Assembly (NCBI GenBank): GCA_964412505.1 | Contig: CAYPOM010000003.1 | Coordinates: 1 to 64,000, forward strand | Origin: CAYLKK01 sp964412505 | GTDB lineage: Bacteria > Pseudomonadota > Alphaproteobacteria > UBA3830 > CAYLKK01 | Reading direction: 5' to 3' | Length of the DNA stretch: 64,000 nucleotides | Shown here: one piece after another, positions 44,155 to 54,600 of the stretch | Numbering within the stretch: the stretch's first letter is position 1 | How the letters are laid out: each line of letters begins with the position of its first letter | Position numbers and translations under genes: made by a program | Notes under the pieces: generated by a model | Told to the model about the DNA's origin: nothing | Seen by the model: only the letters and a program-made list of their open reading frames with translations | Database searches by the model: none

Positions 44155-45237
44155 CTACTGTCTATTAAAAACAGATGTACCATCTTTACAGAAAAAATAG
44201 CACTTTTCATAAGGAACTTTTATATATATATCATCACCAACACAATAATTAGCTTCTTCTACTTGTATGTTCACGACATCTCCAGACAAAAGAGTCGCAT
44301 GTACGCAGCCAGAACTTCCAAAATTTTCGACCAAAGTCACTTTTGCCCGTATTGCATCAGGAGAAACTGACTGTACAATCTCTATATCGTGTGGTCTAAT
44401 ACCTAAAATATAATCAGATTCAACGCAGCAATGATCTTTTGTTATTTTCTTTAAGCAAGTGAATTTTTGTCCACATAATTCATAATGATCACAATCTAAA
44501 AATCTTATATTAAAAAAATTCATTGCAGGAGATCCAATAAAACCTGCTACGAATGTATTTATCGGATTATTATAAATCTCTATTGGAGTACCAACTTGTT
44601 CAACATTACCATCACGCATTACAACTATTTGGTCAGCGAGTGTCATTGCTTCCTCTTGATCATGAGTAACGTATATCATCGTTGTTTTTAACTCATTTTT
44701 TAATTTAGCAATTTCGTAACGCATTTCATATCTTAAGCTCGTATCCAGATTTGATAAAGGTTCATCAAATAGAAATACATACGGATTTCTTACAATACAT
44801 CTGCCAATCGCAACCCTCTGTCTTTGCCCGCCTGACAGTTCCTTCGGTTTTCTATTTAATAAATGCTCTATCTTCAAAGCTTTTGCAGCTTTCATCACTC
44901 TAGATTGTATTTCATCTTTCGAAAATTTTCGAATTTCTAATGCGAATGCCATATTTTCAAAAACAGTCATGTGAGGATATAGTGCATACGACTGAAATAC
45001 CATAGCAAGCCCTCTACTTGAAGGCGGCAATTCGGTTACATCATCTTTCCCGATAAAAATACTTCCAGACGTTACGCTCTCAAGTCCACAAATTATCCTT
45101 AGAAGAGTAGATTTCCCACAACCTGACGGACCTACAAAAACAGTACACAAACCATCATGCAGATGCAAACTAACATCACGAATTATTTCGGTACTCCCAA
45201 AGGTCTTACGAATATTTTTTAAAGTGACAGAAGCCAT
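44155..45237 (-). CDS. sugar/glycerol-phosphate ABC transporter ATPase (UgpC/MalK type)
   Basis: A 360-residue CUT1-type ATPase. Walker A GPSGCGKSTLL, Q-loop VFQSYALYPHMTVFENMAFAL, signature LSGGQRQRVAIGRCI, Walker B VFLFDEPLSNLD, H-loop YVTHDQEEAMTLAD. It has the C-terminal MalK regulatory OB domain (PIEIYNNPINTFVAGFIGSPAMNFF and a TOBE region). No permease or binding protein lies next to it, so its partners are elsewhere or it serves several importers, as MsmK does. Confidence 0.92.
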   Translation of the reverse strand: MASVTLKNIRKTFGSTEIIRDVSLHLHDGLCTVFVGPSGCGKSTLLRIICGLESVTSGSIFIGKDDVTELPPSSRGLAMVFQSYALYPHMTVFENMAFALEIRKFSKDEIQSRVMKAAKALKIEHLLNRKPKELSGGQRQRVAIGRCIVRNPYVFLFDEPLSNLDTSLRYEMRYEIAKLKNELKTTMIYVTHDQEEAMTLADQIVVMRDGNVEQVGTPIEIYNNPINTFVAGFIGSPAMNFFNIRFLDCDHYELCGQKFTCLKKITKDHCCVESDYILGIRPHDIEIVQSVSPDAIRAKVTLVENFGSSGCVHATLLSGDVVNIQVEEANYCVGDDIYIKVPYEKCYFFCKDGTSVFNRQ

Positions 45238-45258
45238 AGAACACAGACATCCAAAGAA

Positions 45259-45334
45259 TGGCTCCTCGAGACGGACTCGAACCGCCGACCCAGTGGTTAA
45301 CAGCCACTTGCTCTACCGACTGAGCTATCGAGGA
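45259..45334 (-). tRNA. tRNA-Asn (GTT)
   Basis: On the minus strand: acceptor TCCTCGA paired with TCGAGGA, TAGCTCAGTCGG D-arm, anticodon GTT in loop CTGTTAA between GTGG and CCAC, GGTTCGAGTCC T-arm, discriminator G and encoded CCA (45259-45261). Confidence 0.97.
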
Positions 45335-45348
45335 ACACTACATTTGTA

Positions 45349-45377
45349 AGTATAGATGATTTATTACAGCCAGTCAA
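45349..45377 (-). promoter_or_regulatory. promoter of tRNA-Asn
   Basis: TTGACT (45372-45377), 17 bases, TATACT (45349-45354) on the minus strand, 14 bases before the tRNA 5' end. Confidence 0.75.
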
Positions 45378-45640
45378 GCCCATTTTTTATTTTTGTATAA
45401 GTTCAAGTATATTGATAGCGTTTGTTAGCCTCATAGTAATTGTCAATATACAGTCTATTTCGCACATTAAACCAATAATCAGAACGATTTGAAAATAGAC
45501 TGATTTGGAGAGTTCCAGTTTAGGAGTTTCATCTGTCTATTATTAATCTTATTTTGGATGGCACAGATTAGCTCGTTTAAAATCAGGTCGAAATTAGTTC
45601 ATTCTACAAGGAATTACATAAGCACTTTGTTTATATTTTC

Positions 45641-45688
45641 AATAGATCCTTTATCTTGGCTGCAGTATGATCTGCAGAAGGATCTATT
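45641..45688. repeat. strong nested stem-loop upstream of the GT39 gene
   Basis: AATAGATCCTT (45641-45651) pairs exactly with AAGGATCTATT (45678-45688). Inside, CTGCAG (45660-45665) pairs with CTGCAG (45672-45677) around a six-base loop, leaving an eight-base bulge on one side. It ends 68 bases before the GT39 ATG. Confidence 0.6.
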
Positions 45689-45756
45689 ATTCATCTAAGT
45701 TTTGTTTTCTAATTCGGAAATTGTTATCATACAAAATATCTGGAATAACGAATTAA

Positions 45757-47181
45757 ATGAAAATGAAAATAAAGCTAAAAAACTGCATAGAAACTGAGAT
45801 TATATCATTTGCATTCTTATTGATGTTTGCTTTAATTCCCACAATAATGAGAGATACACTACCTCATGACATGATAGAGAATTTGTATTGGGGGAAAGAA
45901 TGGCAATTAGGATATGACAAACATCCTCCGTTGTTTGCATGGATTTCATATGCATTTTATAAAATATGTTTTTCAGTCCCTGAAAGCATGTATTTTTTAA
46001 CGCAAATCAATCTAGGCGTTGGGTTATTCTTCATACATAAAATTGCACTGCATATATTTAAAGAAAAGCATCTTGCAAATATATCAATTTTGCTGACATT
46101 GTGTTGTCTAGCTTTTTCTTTTGGAAATGATAAATTTAATGCAAATACAATTTTAATATCTCTATTACCAGCAACATATTATTTCTGCTTAAAATTTTTA
46201 GAAGAACAGAATTTAAAGTATGCTCTTTTAATTGGATTATTTTCTGGCTTAGCATTTTTGGGAAAATACTTCGCTGGAATATTTTTGGCTGTGATAGGCG
46301 GATTGCTTTTATGTTTTTTATGGGATAAAGAACCTAAAGAACGTGTGCGTATTGTATGTTACTTGATTGGCGGAATTTTGGCATTTTTATTAGTCGTAAC
46401 TCCAAACATAATTTGGCTAGTACAAAATGATTTTATAACATTGCAGTATGCTGCGACAAAAGCTGCAATAGGATTAAATAAATCACATTTGTTCTGTTGG
46501 AATTTTCTATTAATGATATTGTTATTTTACGGAACATCTTTTTTTATATTTAAAATTTCGAAAGGACAATTTTCTAATTTCAATATACATCAATTCTCTC
46601 TTGATGAAAAATTTGTAATTTGTGTATCAGTTTTCCCATGCTTGTTTTTATTTCTAGTATCATTGGCTACAGGAATGAGAATAGGAAGCTTATGGTGTGT
46701 AAACATGATTCCTCTTTTCGGTGTCATTTTAGTTCTCTTTGCCCACAAACAAAGTTTATACTTTAGAAAAATCGCCAAAAACACTGTGTACTTTTCTTTA
46801 GTATGTGCATCAGCTATGGTAGCACGTTTTGCATATGCAAAATATTTTGTTCAAATTGAAAAATCGACTAGTTCACTTAACATGAGAAAAATTGCAAAAA
46901 ACATAGAAAAAAATATTTCAGATTTTGATATTAAGTATATAGATTGCGATAAAAAGACTGACGCATTGCATATATATTTAAAAAGTAATCCGTCTCTATA
47001 TTTGCTTGATAATAAAAAACAAACTTGGATAAAAGAAACTCCAAATAGACAAAATATAATTGTTACTCGTTTTGTAAATGATTGTGTGCAAATACAAGAG
47101 GATGAAAATTTTAAATTCATTGGAAAAATTAAAATCAATGAGAAATACAGCGTATTATACGGAGTAAGAAATGAAAAATAA
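45757..47181 (+). CDS. family 39 glycosyltransferase (ArnT/PMT type)
   Basis: A 474-residue integral membrane protein with about 11 segments. The first periplasmic loop carries DMIENLYWGKEWQLGYDKHPPLFAW, the usual GT39 pattern with an acidic residue for catalysis and the HPPLxAW signature. NDKFNANTILISLLPATYYF follows. Such enzymes transfer a sugar from a polyprenyl-phosphate carrier to lipid A, glycans or proteins on the periplasmic side. The acceptor is unknown. It overlaps the dnaE start by 11 bases. Confidence 0.85.
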   Translation: MKMKIKLKNCIETEIISFAFLLMFALIPTIMRDTLPHDMIENLYWGKEWQLGYDKHPPLFAWISYAFYKICFSVPESMYFLTQINLGVGLFFIHKIALHIFKEKHLANISILLTLCCLAFSFGNDKFNANTILISLLPATYYFCLKFLEEQNLKYALLIGLFSGLAFLGKYFAGIFLAVIGGLLLCFLWDKEPKERVRIVCYLIGGILAFLLVVTPNIIWLVQNDFITLQYAATKAAIGLNKSHLFCWNFLLMILLFYGTSFFIFKISKGQFSNFNIHQFSLDEKFVICVSVFPCLFLFLVSLATGMRIGSLWCVNMIPLFGVILVLFAHKQSLYFRKIAKNTVYFSLVCASAMVARFAYAKYFVQIEKSTSSLNMRKIAKNIEKNISDFDIKYIDCDKKTDALHIYLKSNPSLYLLDNKKQTWIKETPNRQNIIVTRFVNDCVQIQEDENFKFIGKIKINEKYSVLYGVRNEK

Positions 47182-50100
47182 CTTTATACATCTTAGGCTG
47201 CACTCTACTTACTCTATGTGTGAAGGAGCGCTAAAAGTTGAAAAAATAATAGAACTTTGCGAACAGAATAAGATGCCAGCGGTCGCTATAAGTGATACAA
47301 ACAATTTATTCGGATGCATGGAATTTTCAGTAAAAGCCGCTAAACACGGGATACAACCGATTATCGGATGCCAGGTGAATGTTCAACACCCATCAGATCC
47401 ACAAGATCAATCGCACTTACTTTTATATGCAAAATCACAAGAAGGATATTATAATCTAATGCAAATTGTAACAGATTCGCATATACATTCATGTTCTTCT
47501 AATTTTCCTTGCGTTGATATGAATACACTTGAAAGATATTCAAAAGATTTACTAGTTCTTACAGGAGGAATTTACGGCACAGTCGGAAGATTGCTAATAC
47601 ACCACAAAAAAGATGAAGCTGTAAAATTTACAAAAGATCTATTGGGTATATTTTCAGACAGACTGTACATAGAAATTTCTAGACACAATGACAGGAGAGA
47701 GAACGAGATAGAAGAAGATTTGATAAATATAGCATATGATCTAGGCATTCCTTTAGTCGGTACAAATAACGTTTGCTTTGCTCAAAAAGAAGATATGGAG
47801 GCACATGACGTTTTGATTTGTATTGGACAATCTACAACAGTAAATGATCAAGATAGAAATTTTTCTTCCCCAGAATATTACTTCAAATCTCAAGATGAAA
47901 TGATTCAAATTTTTGGAGATCTGCCAGAAGCGATTCATAATACTATGAACATTGCGCAAAGGTGCGCTTTTAGACTAATCCCAAGAAAGCCATTCATGCC
48001 TGAAGTAAAAACAGATGCTGGGCTTACACAAGATGAGCAGCTTATAAAAATGACTAAAGAAGGCCTAGAGAAACGTCTTGAAAAATTTAAAGATTCTGAA
48101 AACTTTAAAGAAATTAGATCGAAATACTATGAACGTATGGAGTACGAATTATCAGTGATTCAGAAGATGAAATTTAGCGGATATTTCTTGATAGTTAGCG
48201 ATTATGTTCAATGGGCAAAAGCTCACGATATACCTGTCGGACTCGGTCGTGGATCTGGCGCAGGATCTATAGTCGCATATGCTTTGACAATAACTAATGT
48301 TGATCCTTTAAGATTTAATTTGCTTTTTGAAAGGTTTTTAAATCCTGAGCGTGTTTCTATGCCGGATTTCGATATTGATTTTTGCCAAAGCAGACGAGAA
48401 GAGGTTATAAATTATGTTCAAGAGCATTACGGCTTTGATTCAGTCGCTCAAATCATTACATTTGGACAGTTGCAAGCAAGAGCTGTAATAAAAGATGCTG
48501 GAAGAGCGTTGGGGCTACCGTATGGGTTAACTGATAAAATTGCCAAGATGGTCCCATTCATTCCGACAAATCCAATGACACTTTCTCAAGCTATAGAAGC
48601 AGAAAAATCATTAAGAGATGCGATTGAAGAAGATTACGAAATACAGCGTTTAATAAACATTGCTCTAAAATTAGAAGGATTATGTAAACACACATCAGTT
48701 CATGCTGCTGGTGTAGTTATTTCTGATAGAAAAATTAGAGATTTAGTTCCTTTATATAAAGACCCGAAAGCATCTATGCAAGTTACACAATTCTCTATGA
48801 AATATATAGAAGATGCAGGACTTATAAAATTCGACTTTCTTGGACTAAAAACATTAACTGTTATCAAGAAAGCTATAGATCTTATAAAGAAGAGAGGAAT
48901 AAATTTAGTAGCAGATGAATTTCCACTTGATGATAAAAAGACTTTTGAATTAATTCAAAACGTTGATTGTGTAGGCATTTTCCAGTGTGAAAGCGGAGGA
49001 ATGCGCGATGTAATTAAGCGTCTAAAACCAGATAAAGTTGAAGACATAATTGCTATTATCGCCTTGTATAGACCTGGGCCTATGGAAAATATCCCTAAGT
49101 ACATAGCCTGCAAACATGGAGTTGAAGAAATAGAGTACGAACATCCATCTATTGAACCGATCTTAGCTGAAACTTACGGAATTATGGTATATCAAGAACA
49201 AGTTATGCAAATAGCTCAAGTCGTTGGTGGATATTCGTTAGGGCAAGCAGATATTTTGCGAAGAGCCATGGGGAAAAAGAATAAGGAAGAAATGGCAAAA
49301 CAAGAAGCTAAATTCATAGAAGGAGCAAAAGCTAACCATATAGACGAAAATACTGCAAAAACATTGTTTGCATTGATGAACAAATTCGCAGGATATGGAT
49401 TTAATAAATCGCACGCTGTTTGTTATGGATTGCTAACATATCAAACAGCATATTTAAAAGCGAACTATTTATTAGAATTTTTTGCTGCAATTATGACATT
49501 AGATATGGATAATACTGACAAGTTAGCTATATACTATGCAGACTTACAAAAATTCAAAGTTAAAGTCATTCCGCCTAATGTAAATATTTCTTGTGATGAT
49601 TTTGTAATAGATTATGAACAAAATGCTATCATATACAGTTTGTCTGCATTAAAAGGCGTCGGGAAACAAGTGGCAATTTCTGTTGAAGAAGAGAGACAAA
49701 AAGGACCATTTAAATCTGTATTCGATTTTCTAGAAAGAATGCAGCCATATAGTGTTTTGAACAAAAAGACACTTGAAGCATTAATAAAATCAGGTTCTTT
49801 CGATGAATTAAATAAAAATAGACACCAACTTTTATCATCTATGGATATTCTTTTAAACACAGAGAAAGAAACTGACCAGTTTGCATTATTTGAAAAAACA
49901 GAACCAAAATTAGCGAATGTAAATGATTTCTCTACAATAGAAAAACTAAGCTATGAGTTGGAAGCAGTTGGTATGTATATTTCTGCGCATCCTATCGACG
50001 ATTATGTGAAAAAAGTAGAAGAGTTAGGGTGCTCTGATATTTCTGAAAGCAACCAATATACGAAATGTAGGGTAGCTGGCGTTATAACGTCTGTGCAAAA

Positions 50101-50575
50101 GAAAAGTACAAAAAATGATACTAAATTTGCGATTATAAATTTGTCTGACAAGTCTGGCAATGTGGATGTTATGATTTTTTCTGAGCTTTTCTTGTCTTGT
50201 TCTGATGCGCTATTAGTTGGTAAAACATTAGTTGTAGACGTAAATGTCCAGAAAAATGAAGAAGGAATAGAAAGATACACTGCAGCTAATATTTATGTTC
50301 TTGATCAAAATTTGAAACTTCCAAAATTCGAAGTATTAATAGGCAATTTTTTGTCATCAAAAACTAAGAACGTCTTTATTACAATAGAAGATAAAAAAGA
50401 TTTAGAAATTTTAGAATCTGTAATACGTGATTTTGTTCCAGGAAATGTTTCTATTGAACTAAATATCAAGAAAGACGCAAAGAAAATTCGATTAAAGAAT
50501 AAGTTCAAAATTTCTATAAATGAGATTTTAAATTTAAAGCATCAATTGGGGACCCAAAAGGTAAATAATGATTGA
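47171..50575 (+). CDS. dnaE: DNA polymerase III alpha subunit
   Basis: Replicative polymerase, 1134 residues, type DnaE1. PHP domain at the N-terminus (HLRLHSTYSMCEGALK), the catalytic palm with GLGRGSGAGSIVAYAL and MPDFDIDFCQSRREEV (catalytic Asp residues), the fingers with YRPGPMENIP and GIMVYQEQVMQIAQVVGGYSLGQAD, the helix-hairpin-helix region and a C-terminal OB fold (CRVAGVITSVQKKSTKNDTKFAII). Normal length. Confidence 0.97.
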   Translation: MKNNFIHLRLHSTYSMCEGALKVEKIIELCEQNKMPAVAISDTNNLFGCMEFSVKAAKHGIQPIIGCQVNVQHPSDPQDQSHLLLYAKSQEGYYNLMQIVTDSHIHSCSSNFPCVDMNTLERYSKDLLVLTGGIYGTVGRLLIHHKKDEAVKFTKDLLGIFSDRLYIEISRHNDRRENEIEEDLINIAYDLGIPLVGTNNVCFAQKEDMEAHDVLICIGQSTTVNDQDRNFSSPEYYFKSQDEMIQIFGDLPEAIHNTMNIAQRCAFRLIPRKPFMPEVKTDAGLTQDEQLIKMTKEGLEKRLEKFKDSENFKEIRSKYYERMEYELSVIQKMKFSGYFLIVSDYVQWAKAHDIPVGLGRGSGAGSIVAYALTITNVDPLRFNLLFERFLNPERVSMPDFDIDFCQSRREEVINYVQEHYGFDSVAQIITFGQLQARAVIKDAGRALGLPYGLTDKIAKMVPFIPTNPMTLSQAIEAEKSLRDAIEEDYEIQRLINIALKLEGLCKHTSVHAAGVVISDRKIRDLVPLYKDPKASMQVTQFSMKYIEDAGLIKFDFLGLKTLTVIKKAIDLIKKRGINLVADEFPLDDKKTFELIQNVDCVGIFQCESGGMRDVIKRLKPDKVEDIIAIIALYRPGPMENIPKYIACKHGVEEIEYEHPSIEPILAETYGIMVYQEQVMQIAQVVGGYSLGQADILRRAMGKKNKEEMAKQEAKFIEGAKANHIDENTAKTLFALMNKFAGYGFNKSHAVCYGLLTYQTAYLKANYLLEFFAAIMTLDMDNTDKLAIYYADLQKFKVKVIPPNVNISCDDFVIDYEQNAIIYSLSALKGVGKQVAISVEEERQKGPFKSVFDFLERMQPYSVLNKKTLEALIKSGSFDELNKNRHQLLSSMDILLNTEKETDQFALFEKTEPKLANVNDFSTIEKLSYELEAVGMYISAHPIDDYVKKVEELGCSDISESNQYTKCRVAGVITSVQKKSTKNDTKFAIINLSDKSGNVDVMIFSELFLSCSDALLVGKTLVVDVNVQKNEEGIERYTAANIYVLDQNLKLPKFEVLIGNFLSSKTKNVFITIEDKKDLEILESVIRDFVPGNVSIELNIKKDAKKIRLKNKFKISINEILNLKHQLGTQKVNND

Positions 50576-50661
50576 AAGCATCAAGTTTTGTCGCTTGAAA
50601 ATTTTACTTTTTACAAAGCAAAATGATAGAATACATCATTTGTTGGAGGTATTGTGCAGTT

Positions 50662-51339
50662 ATGAATAAGTGTAAAGTTGTTGCTTCAGCTGTCGCCACA
50701 TTTTTAATATGTAGTCATCTTTCTTTTGATGTTTCAGCTCAAGCTAAGAAACATGTCCAAAATAATATTAAAGTAGAAGTTACTTCTACAAAAAAAATAG
50801 AAAATAGTTCTGAGTTGAAATTTATAAAATCGAACATAAATGAATTAATGGAAATACTATTTAACGAAAAAGACAGGAAGCTTAGACTTTCTAAACTAGA
50901 AAAATTTGTGCATAAAGCATTCGATACAACAACTATGGGAAAATATGCGTTAAGTGGAGTTTATAGAATCCAAAAACAATCAACAGAGTGTATGAATCGA
51001 TTAGAAGAAAAAGTTGTAAAATATTTATGTAAAACGTATAGCGACGTAACGAAAGATTATAAAAACATTGGAGAGATTCGAATCGATATTTCTACAGTAC
51101 TTGATGTTAAATCTACATCAATAGTTAGAGGTAGTGTAAGGTTTGATGGAAAAGATTGGCCAATCACAATTAATTTCAGAAAAAATAGCGACAAGAATAT
51201 TGATGATAAAAAGCCATTTAACATGGTTTTTAATAATATCAGTGTAATTAATCCTTCTGCATTTGTATCTTTGTTCTTGGAAACTAAAAAAGACATCCAA
51301 AAATTCGAAGAGAGAATAGATCAATTAATTGCACAATAG
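50662..51339 (+). CDS. MlaC/Ttg2D-like periplasmic phospholipid carrier
   Basis: A 225-residue protein with a signal peptide (MNKCKVVASAVATFLICSHLSFDVSA). The mature part fits the MlaC fold: FVHKAFDTTTMGKYALSGVYR, VKYLCKTYSDVTKDY, IDISTVLDVKSTSIVRGSVRFDGKDWPITINF and FNNISVINPSAFVSLF. MlaC ferries phospholipids between outer and inner membrane. No mlaA, B, D, E or F is in the window. ATG 50662 has GGAGG 12 bases upstream, somewhat far; it is chosen because it gives the signal peptide. Confidence 0.8.
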   Translation: MNKCKVVASAVATFLICSHLSFDVSAQAKKHVQNNIKVEVTSTKKIENSSELKFIKSNINELMEILFNEKDRKLRLSKLEKFVHKAFDTTTMGKYALSGVYRIQKQSTECMNRLEEKVVKYLCKTYSDVTKDYKNIGEIRIDISTVLDVKSTSIVRGSVRFDGKDWPITINFRKNSDKNIDDKKPFNMVFNNISVINPSAFVSLFLETKKDIQKFEERIDQLIAQ

Positions 51340-51523
51340 AAAATTGCTATTATATTGTAGTAAATTGTACTTTTAATACAGATATGCGTCTAGACATATT
51401 CTAGCTTATGAAATAATACGCTTCGGACTGAATGCATGAATGTAAATGTATAAGTTTGATATGATTGTATATAAGAAAAGCAGTCCTACTTCTATTTTTA
51501 ATCTACGTTTAATGCGCAGTCTC

Positions 51524-51552
51524 TTGAATCTTGTTGATTTGTGATGTATAAT
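51524..51552 (+). promoter_or_regulatory. promoter of tRNA-Val
   Basis: TTGAAT (51524-51529), 17 bases, TATAAT (51547-51552), 14 bases before the tRNA. An 18-of-19 copy of an element seen ahead of rpmG lies upstream at 51486-51504. Confidence 0.75.
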
Positions 51553-51566
51553 TAAGAAGACATTGT

Positions 51567-51641
51567 GGGTAATTAGCTCAGCGGTAGAGCATCTCGTTTA
51601 CACCGAGGAGGTCAGCGGTTCAAATCCGTTATTACCCACCA
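51567..51641 (+). tRNA. tRNA-Val (TAC)
   Basis: Acceptor GGGTAAT pairs with ATTACCC, TAGCTCAGCGGTAGAGC D-arm, anticodon TAC in loop TTTACAC, GGTTCAAATCC T-arm, discriminator A (51638), encoded CCA (51639-51641). Confidence 0.97.
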
Positions 51642-51667
51642 TCAAAATCAACATTTACACATCATAT

Positions 51668-54600
51668 TTATTTTATCCTTTCTGCAGTAGGTGATTCAAC
51701 TTCTATTTCTTTTGCTATTTCGTCTAGTACTTTTTCTAATTCATCTTTGTTTTTAGCCGTCTTATATGTAATTTTTTTATTATAATTTTGTAATTGTGCT
51801 TTTACATATTCAAGCTGATCATTGTTGTATATTATAAAATATACCTTGTCTATTTTAGACATTACATTACCAGCAATGAGTTTAAGAGCTGACTTTGCTA
51901 AAACGTTTGTTGGCGTATTATCTACCTTTCTGTTATCACCGGACTTAGGAACATTTTGCCAGAGAACATGAGCAAACACACGATTAAACGGATTTGTAAA
52001 TTCTGCATAAACTAATCGAATAGGGTGTTTATCTATTTTTAACCAAGCTCCATCGTCATTTACTAAGTCGCCATTACTTGGACCTACAAATGCATTTTTT
52101 GCATTTTCTGTGTCGTATGGTATAAAAAAGCTATTTAAACCGTTTAGATAGCTGATCGCCTTATAGTTAAAATTTTTTAAATCTTTAATATCATGTCCCA
52201 ACATATCATAACTATACCAAATTTCATTTTTTTGTAAATCGTATCGATTTTCCAGCAGAACAGTTATATCCGCTGTTCTATATTCAGGGAATAACGCCAT
52301 GTTAAAACCATTAGCATTTGTATCCATGTTTTTCAACGTCTCGAAATACCCAGTAGTCCCATTGTATTGAAATTCATCTTTTTCTGTTTGTTGCTGCTGT
52401 AATTTAATAGTGTTTTTAAAACTTTCATAATGTGCTAGTACCGTGTTATAATTATCTAAAGCTTGTTGATAATATTTCCCGTCATCATTGTTCCTCGTAT
52501 TACATTTATCTTGACAAATAGGAATTTTTGTTCCGATTGGGTACCTCGGAGTTGCTGGATTATTGACACCAGCTTCGCATGATTCATTATACCAATTTTC
52601 TTTACCTTCGACCGGAGACAATTCTACTCCGTAATACTTTAATTTAGCATAAGCTGTCGCATTGTCATCCTTAGATGGAAAATCTGAAATTTCACCCAAC
52701 CCTCTTAAACGCTCCTCAAATTCATCTTGTAGAGCTTTATACGCATTTTCCAGTTCTTGTTCAGCGGCATCTAAAGCATCTCCTGCTTTTTTAACTGCAT
52801 CGTTTAGCTCTTGCATTTTCACTGTACATAATGAAGGGCATAGTGTTCCCGTTTCTTTTAGTCCCATACACGGATTAATGTATCCATTAGTAACTCTTAT
52901 TGATTTTGTTGATATATCTGACCCTTTCGAAAAAGTTACATCGTTAGCCTTATTCCCACAAATTACTGAGCCGATTAATTTCTCTTTTTCTAGTTCTTCT
53001 TCTTGAACTAACTTAGGAGCTCTACAATACGCATTTTGATAATCTTTACTTTTATCAGTTTTAGGAATTATAGTTTCGTTTGACAATAAGACCCCGGAGA
53101 TAAAATCGTCTGATTTTGTATGATACGTATATGTATCTTCAGAGCTAGTATCTGTTGGTAACTCACCTTGATAATTTTTAGGATAAATATTTAAAATCTT
53201 TGTAATAGTTTTTTTCTGTGTTGGCTGAGATTGTTGAGTTTGCCCATCAGGCATTGTGTTTGTAACGGCACCAGACATTGTTTGTACACCAGAATAAACA
53301 CCTTCTGTAACTTTTCCTGTCGTTCCCGACTGAGTACCATCTGGTTCTGTGACTTGTTCCTGCTGAGAAACCGGAAGCTCTATCTCTTCTGTAGTTGTAT
53401 ACTTGAGATATTGGAGAACACCGTCATCACCTTCATATTTCTCTGTTTCCTTCTTAGCATCTGAAAATTCAGTCGTATTACTTATATCCTTTACTTTTGA
53501 GTCATAAGTTAAATATGCGCCATTACCTGCTGCTAAATATTCTTCTAAGTTTTTTTCAGCCGCGTTAAGGTTGTTAATCGCATCCTCTAATGCCTTCAGT
53601 TCTGGAGCCACACCAGGAACAAGCTTAAAATAAGCTATTTTATTAGCCATTAAATCATCTTCAATATTTTGTTTACAGGCATCACCTAATGCTAGATTCC
53701 CGTTTGATTTATCTTCATTCATACAATAATCTGGAATTTTATATGGTAGATCGACAGTATTACCTTTAGTTTGTCCACCATCATCTCCTTGAGATTGCTC
53801 ACCATCCTGTGCTGGCTCTTGCTTGCCGCTATCACCTTCACTTTGCATTTTGTTATATATTTCTAAGTTCATTTCGTATTTCGCTTTTGCTTCAGTGTAA
53901 TCATCTCCAGCATATTCAATTGTATATATCTTTTCTGGAGTAGCTGAAGAAAAATTTCCCCAGCTATATTGGTCTTCGTTCTTGCTATAATTTTTTATTT
54001 GACCGAGTTCGCTCATAGATGAAAGTATACTTTCATAGCTTAACGCGAAATTATCTACTGCAGCTTTCCAATTAGATTCTGTTTTATAACTATGATTTTT
54101 ACAGACTGTATCGGTCGCACATGCTTCTACTTCTTTACACGGATCGTCAAGGCCATCAATATCGCAAAAACTGTCTATCTTATTACATGCGCTAGTTATT
54201 GAGCTGTCATCGTGTATCCCGAATGACTTAAGTTTATCTAATTTTTCAGTAACACCGCAGTCAAATTTACAAGCATTTATACATTCCTCAGTTATACATT
54301 CCCCAGATTTATCACAATTGCTACATCCCCTAATACAGTCACTGCATTTGCCATTCTCGTTGCTTTTTTCCGATCCAGTTCCGAATGTATCATATATACT
54401 GTTATCCACGTATGGCCGGGTTGTGGACTTTTCATCTTTTGGAGCCCCAAAATTTATCCATCTTGCATGGAGGCTAGGCTCAGTTTTTCTTTTATACATA
54501 ACTGGAACATTACCTTGGTAAGTAATCCTTGTTACTTGTGCATTTTGTAAATTAATACCGAATATCCCATTATTTGGCTGAATTTTAATGCCATTTGTGT

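Larger units (their letters stand above)
45335..45756. other. intergenic region with a large stem-loop
   Basis: No gene is supported. It contains the tRNA-Asn promoter and the stem-loop at 45641-45688. Confidence 0.5.

Noticed and set aside
45397..45640. Possible gene remnant before the GT39 gene
   Set aside because: No frame of useful length or recognisable peptide in any of six readings; only the tRNA promoter beside it and the stem-loop after it are supported.
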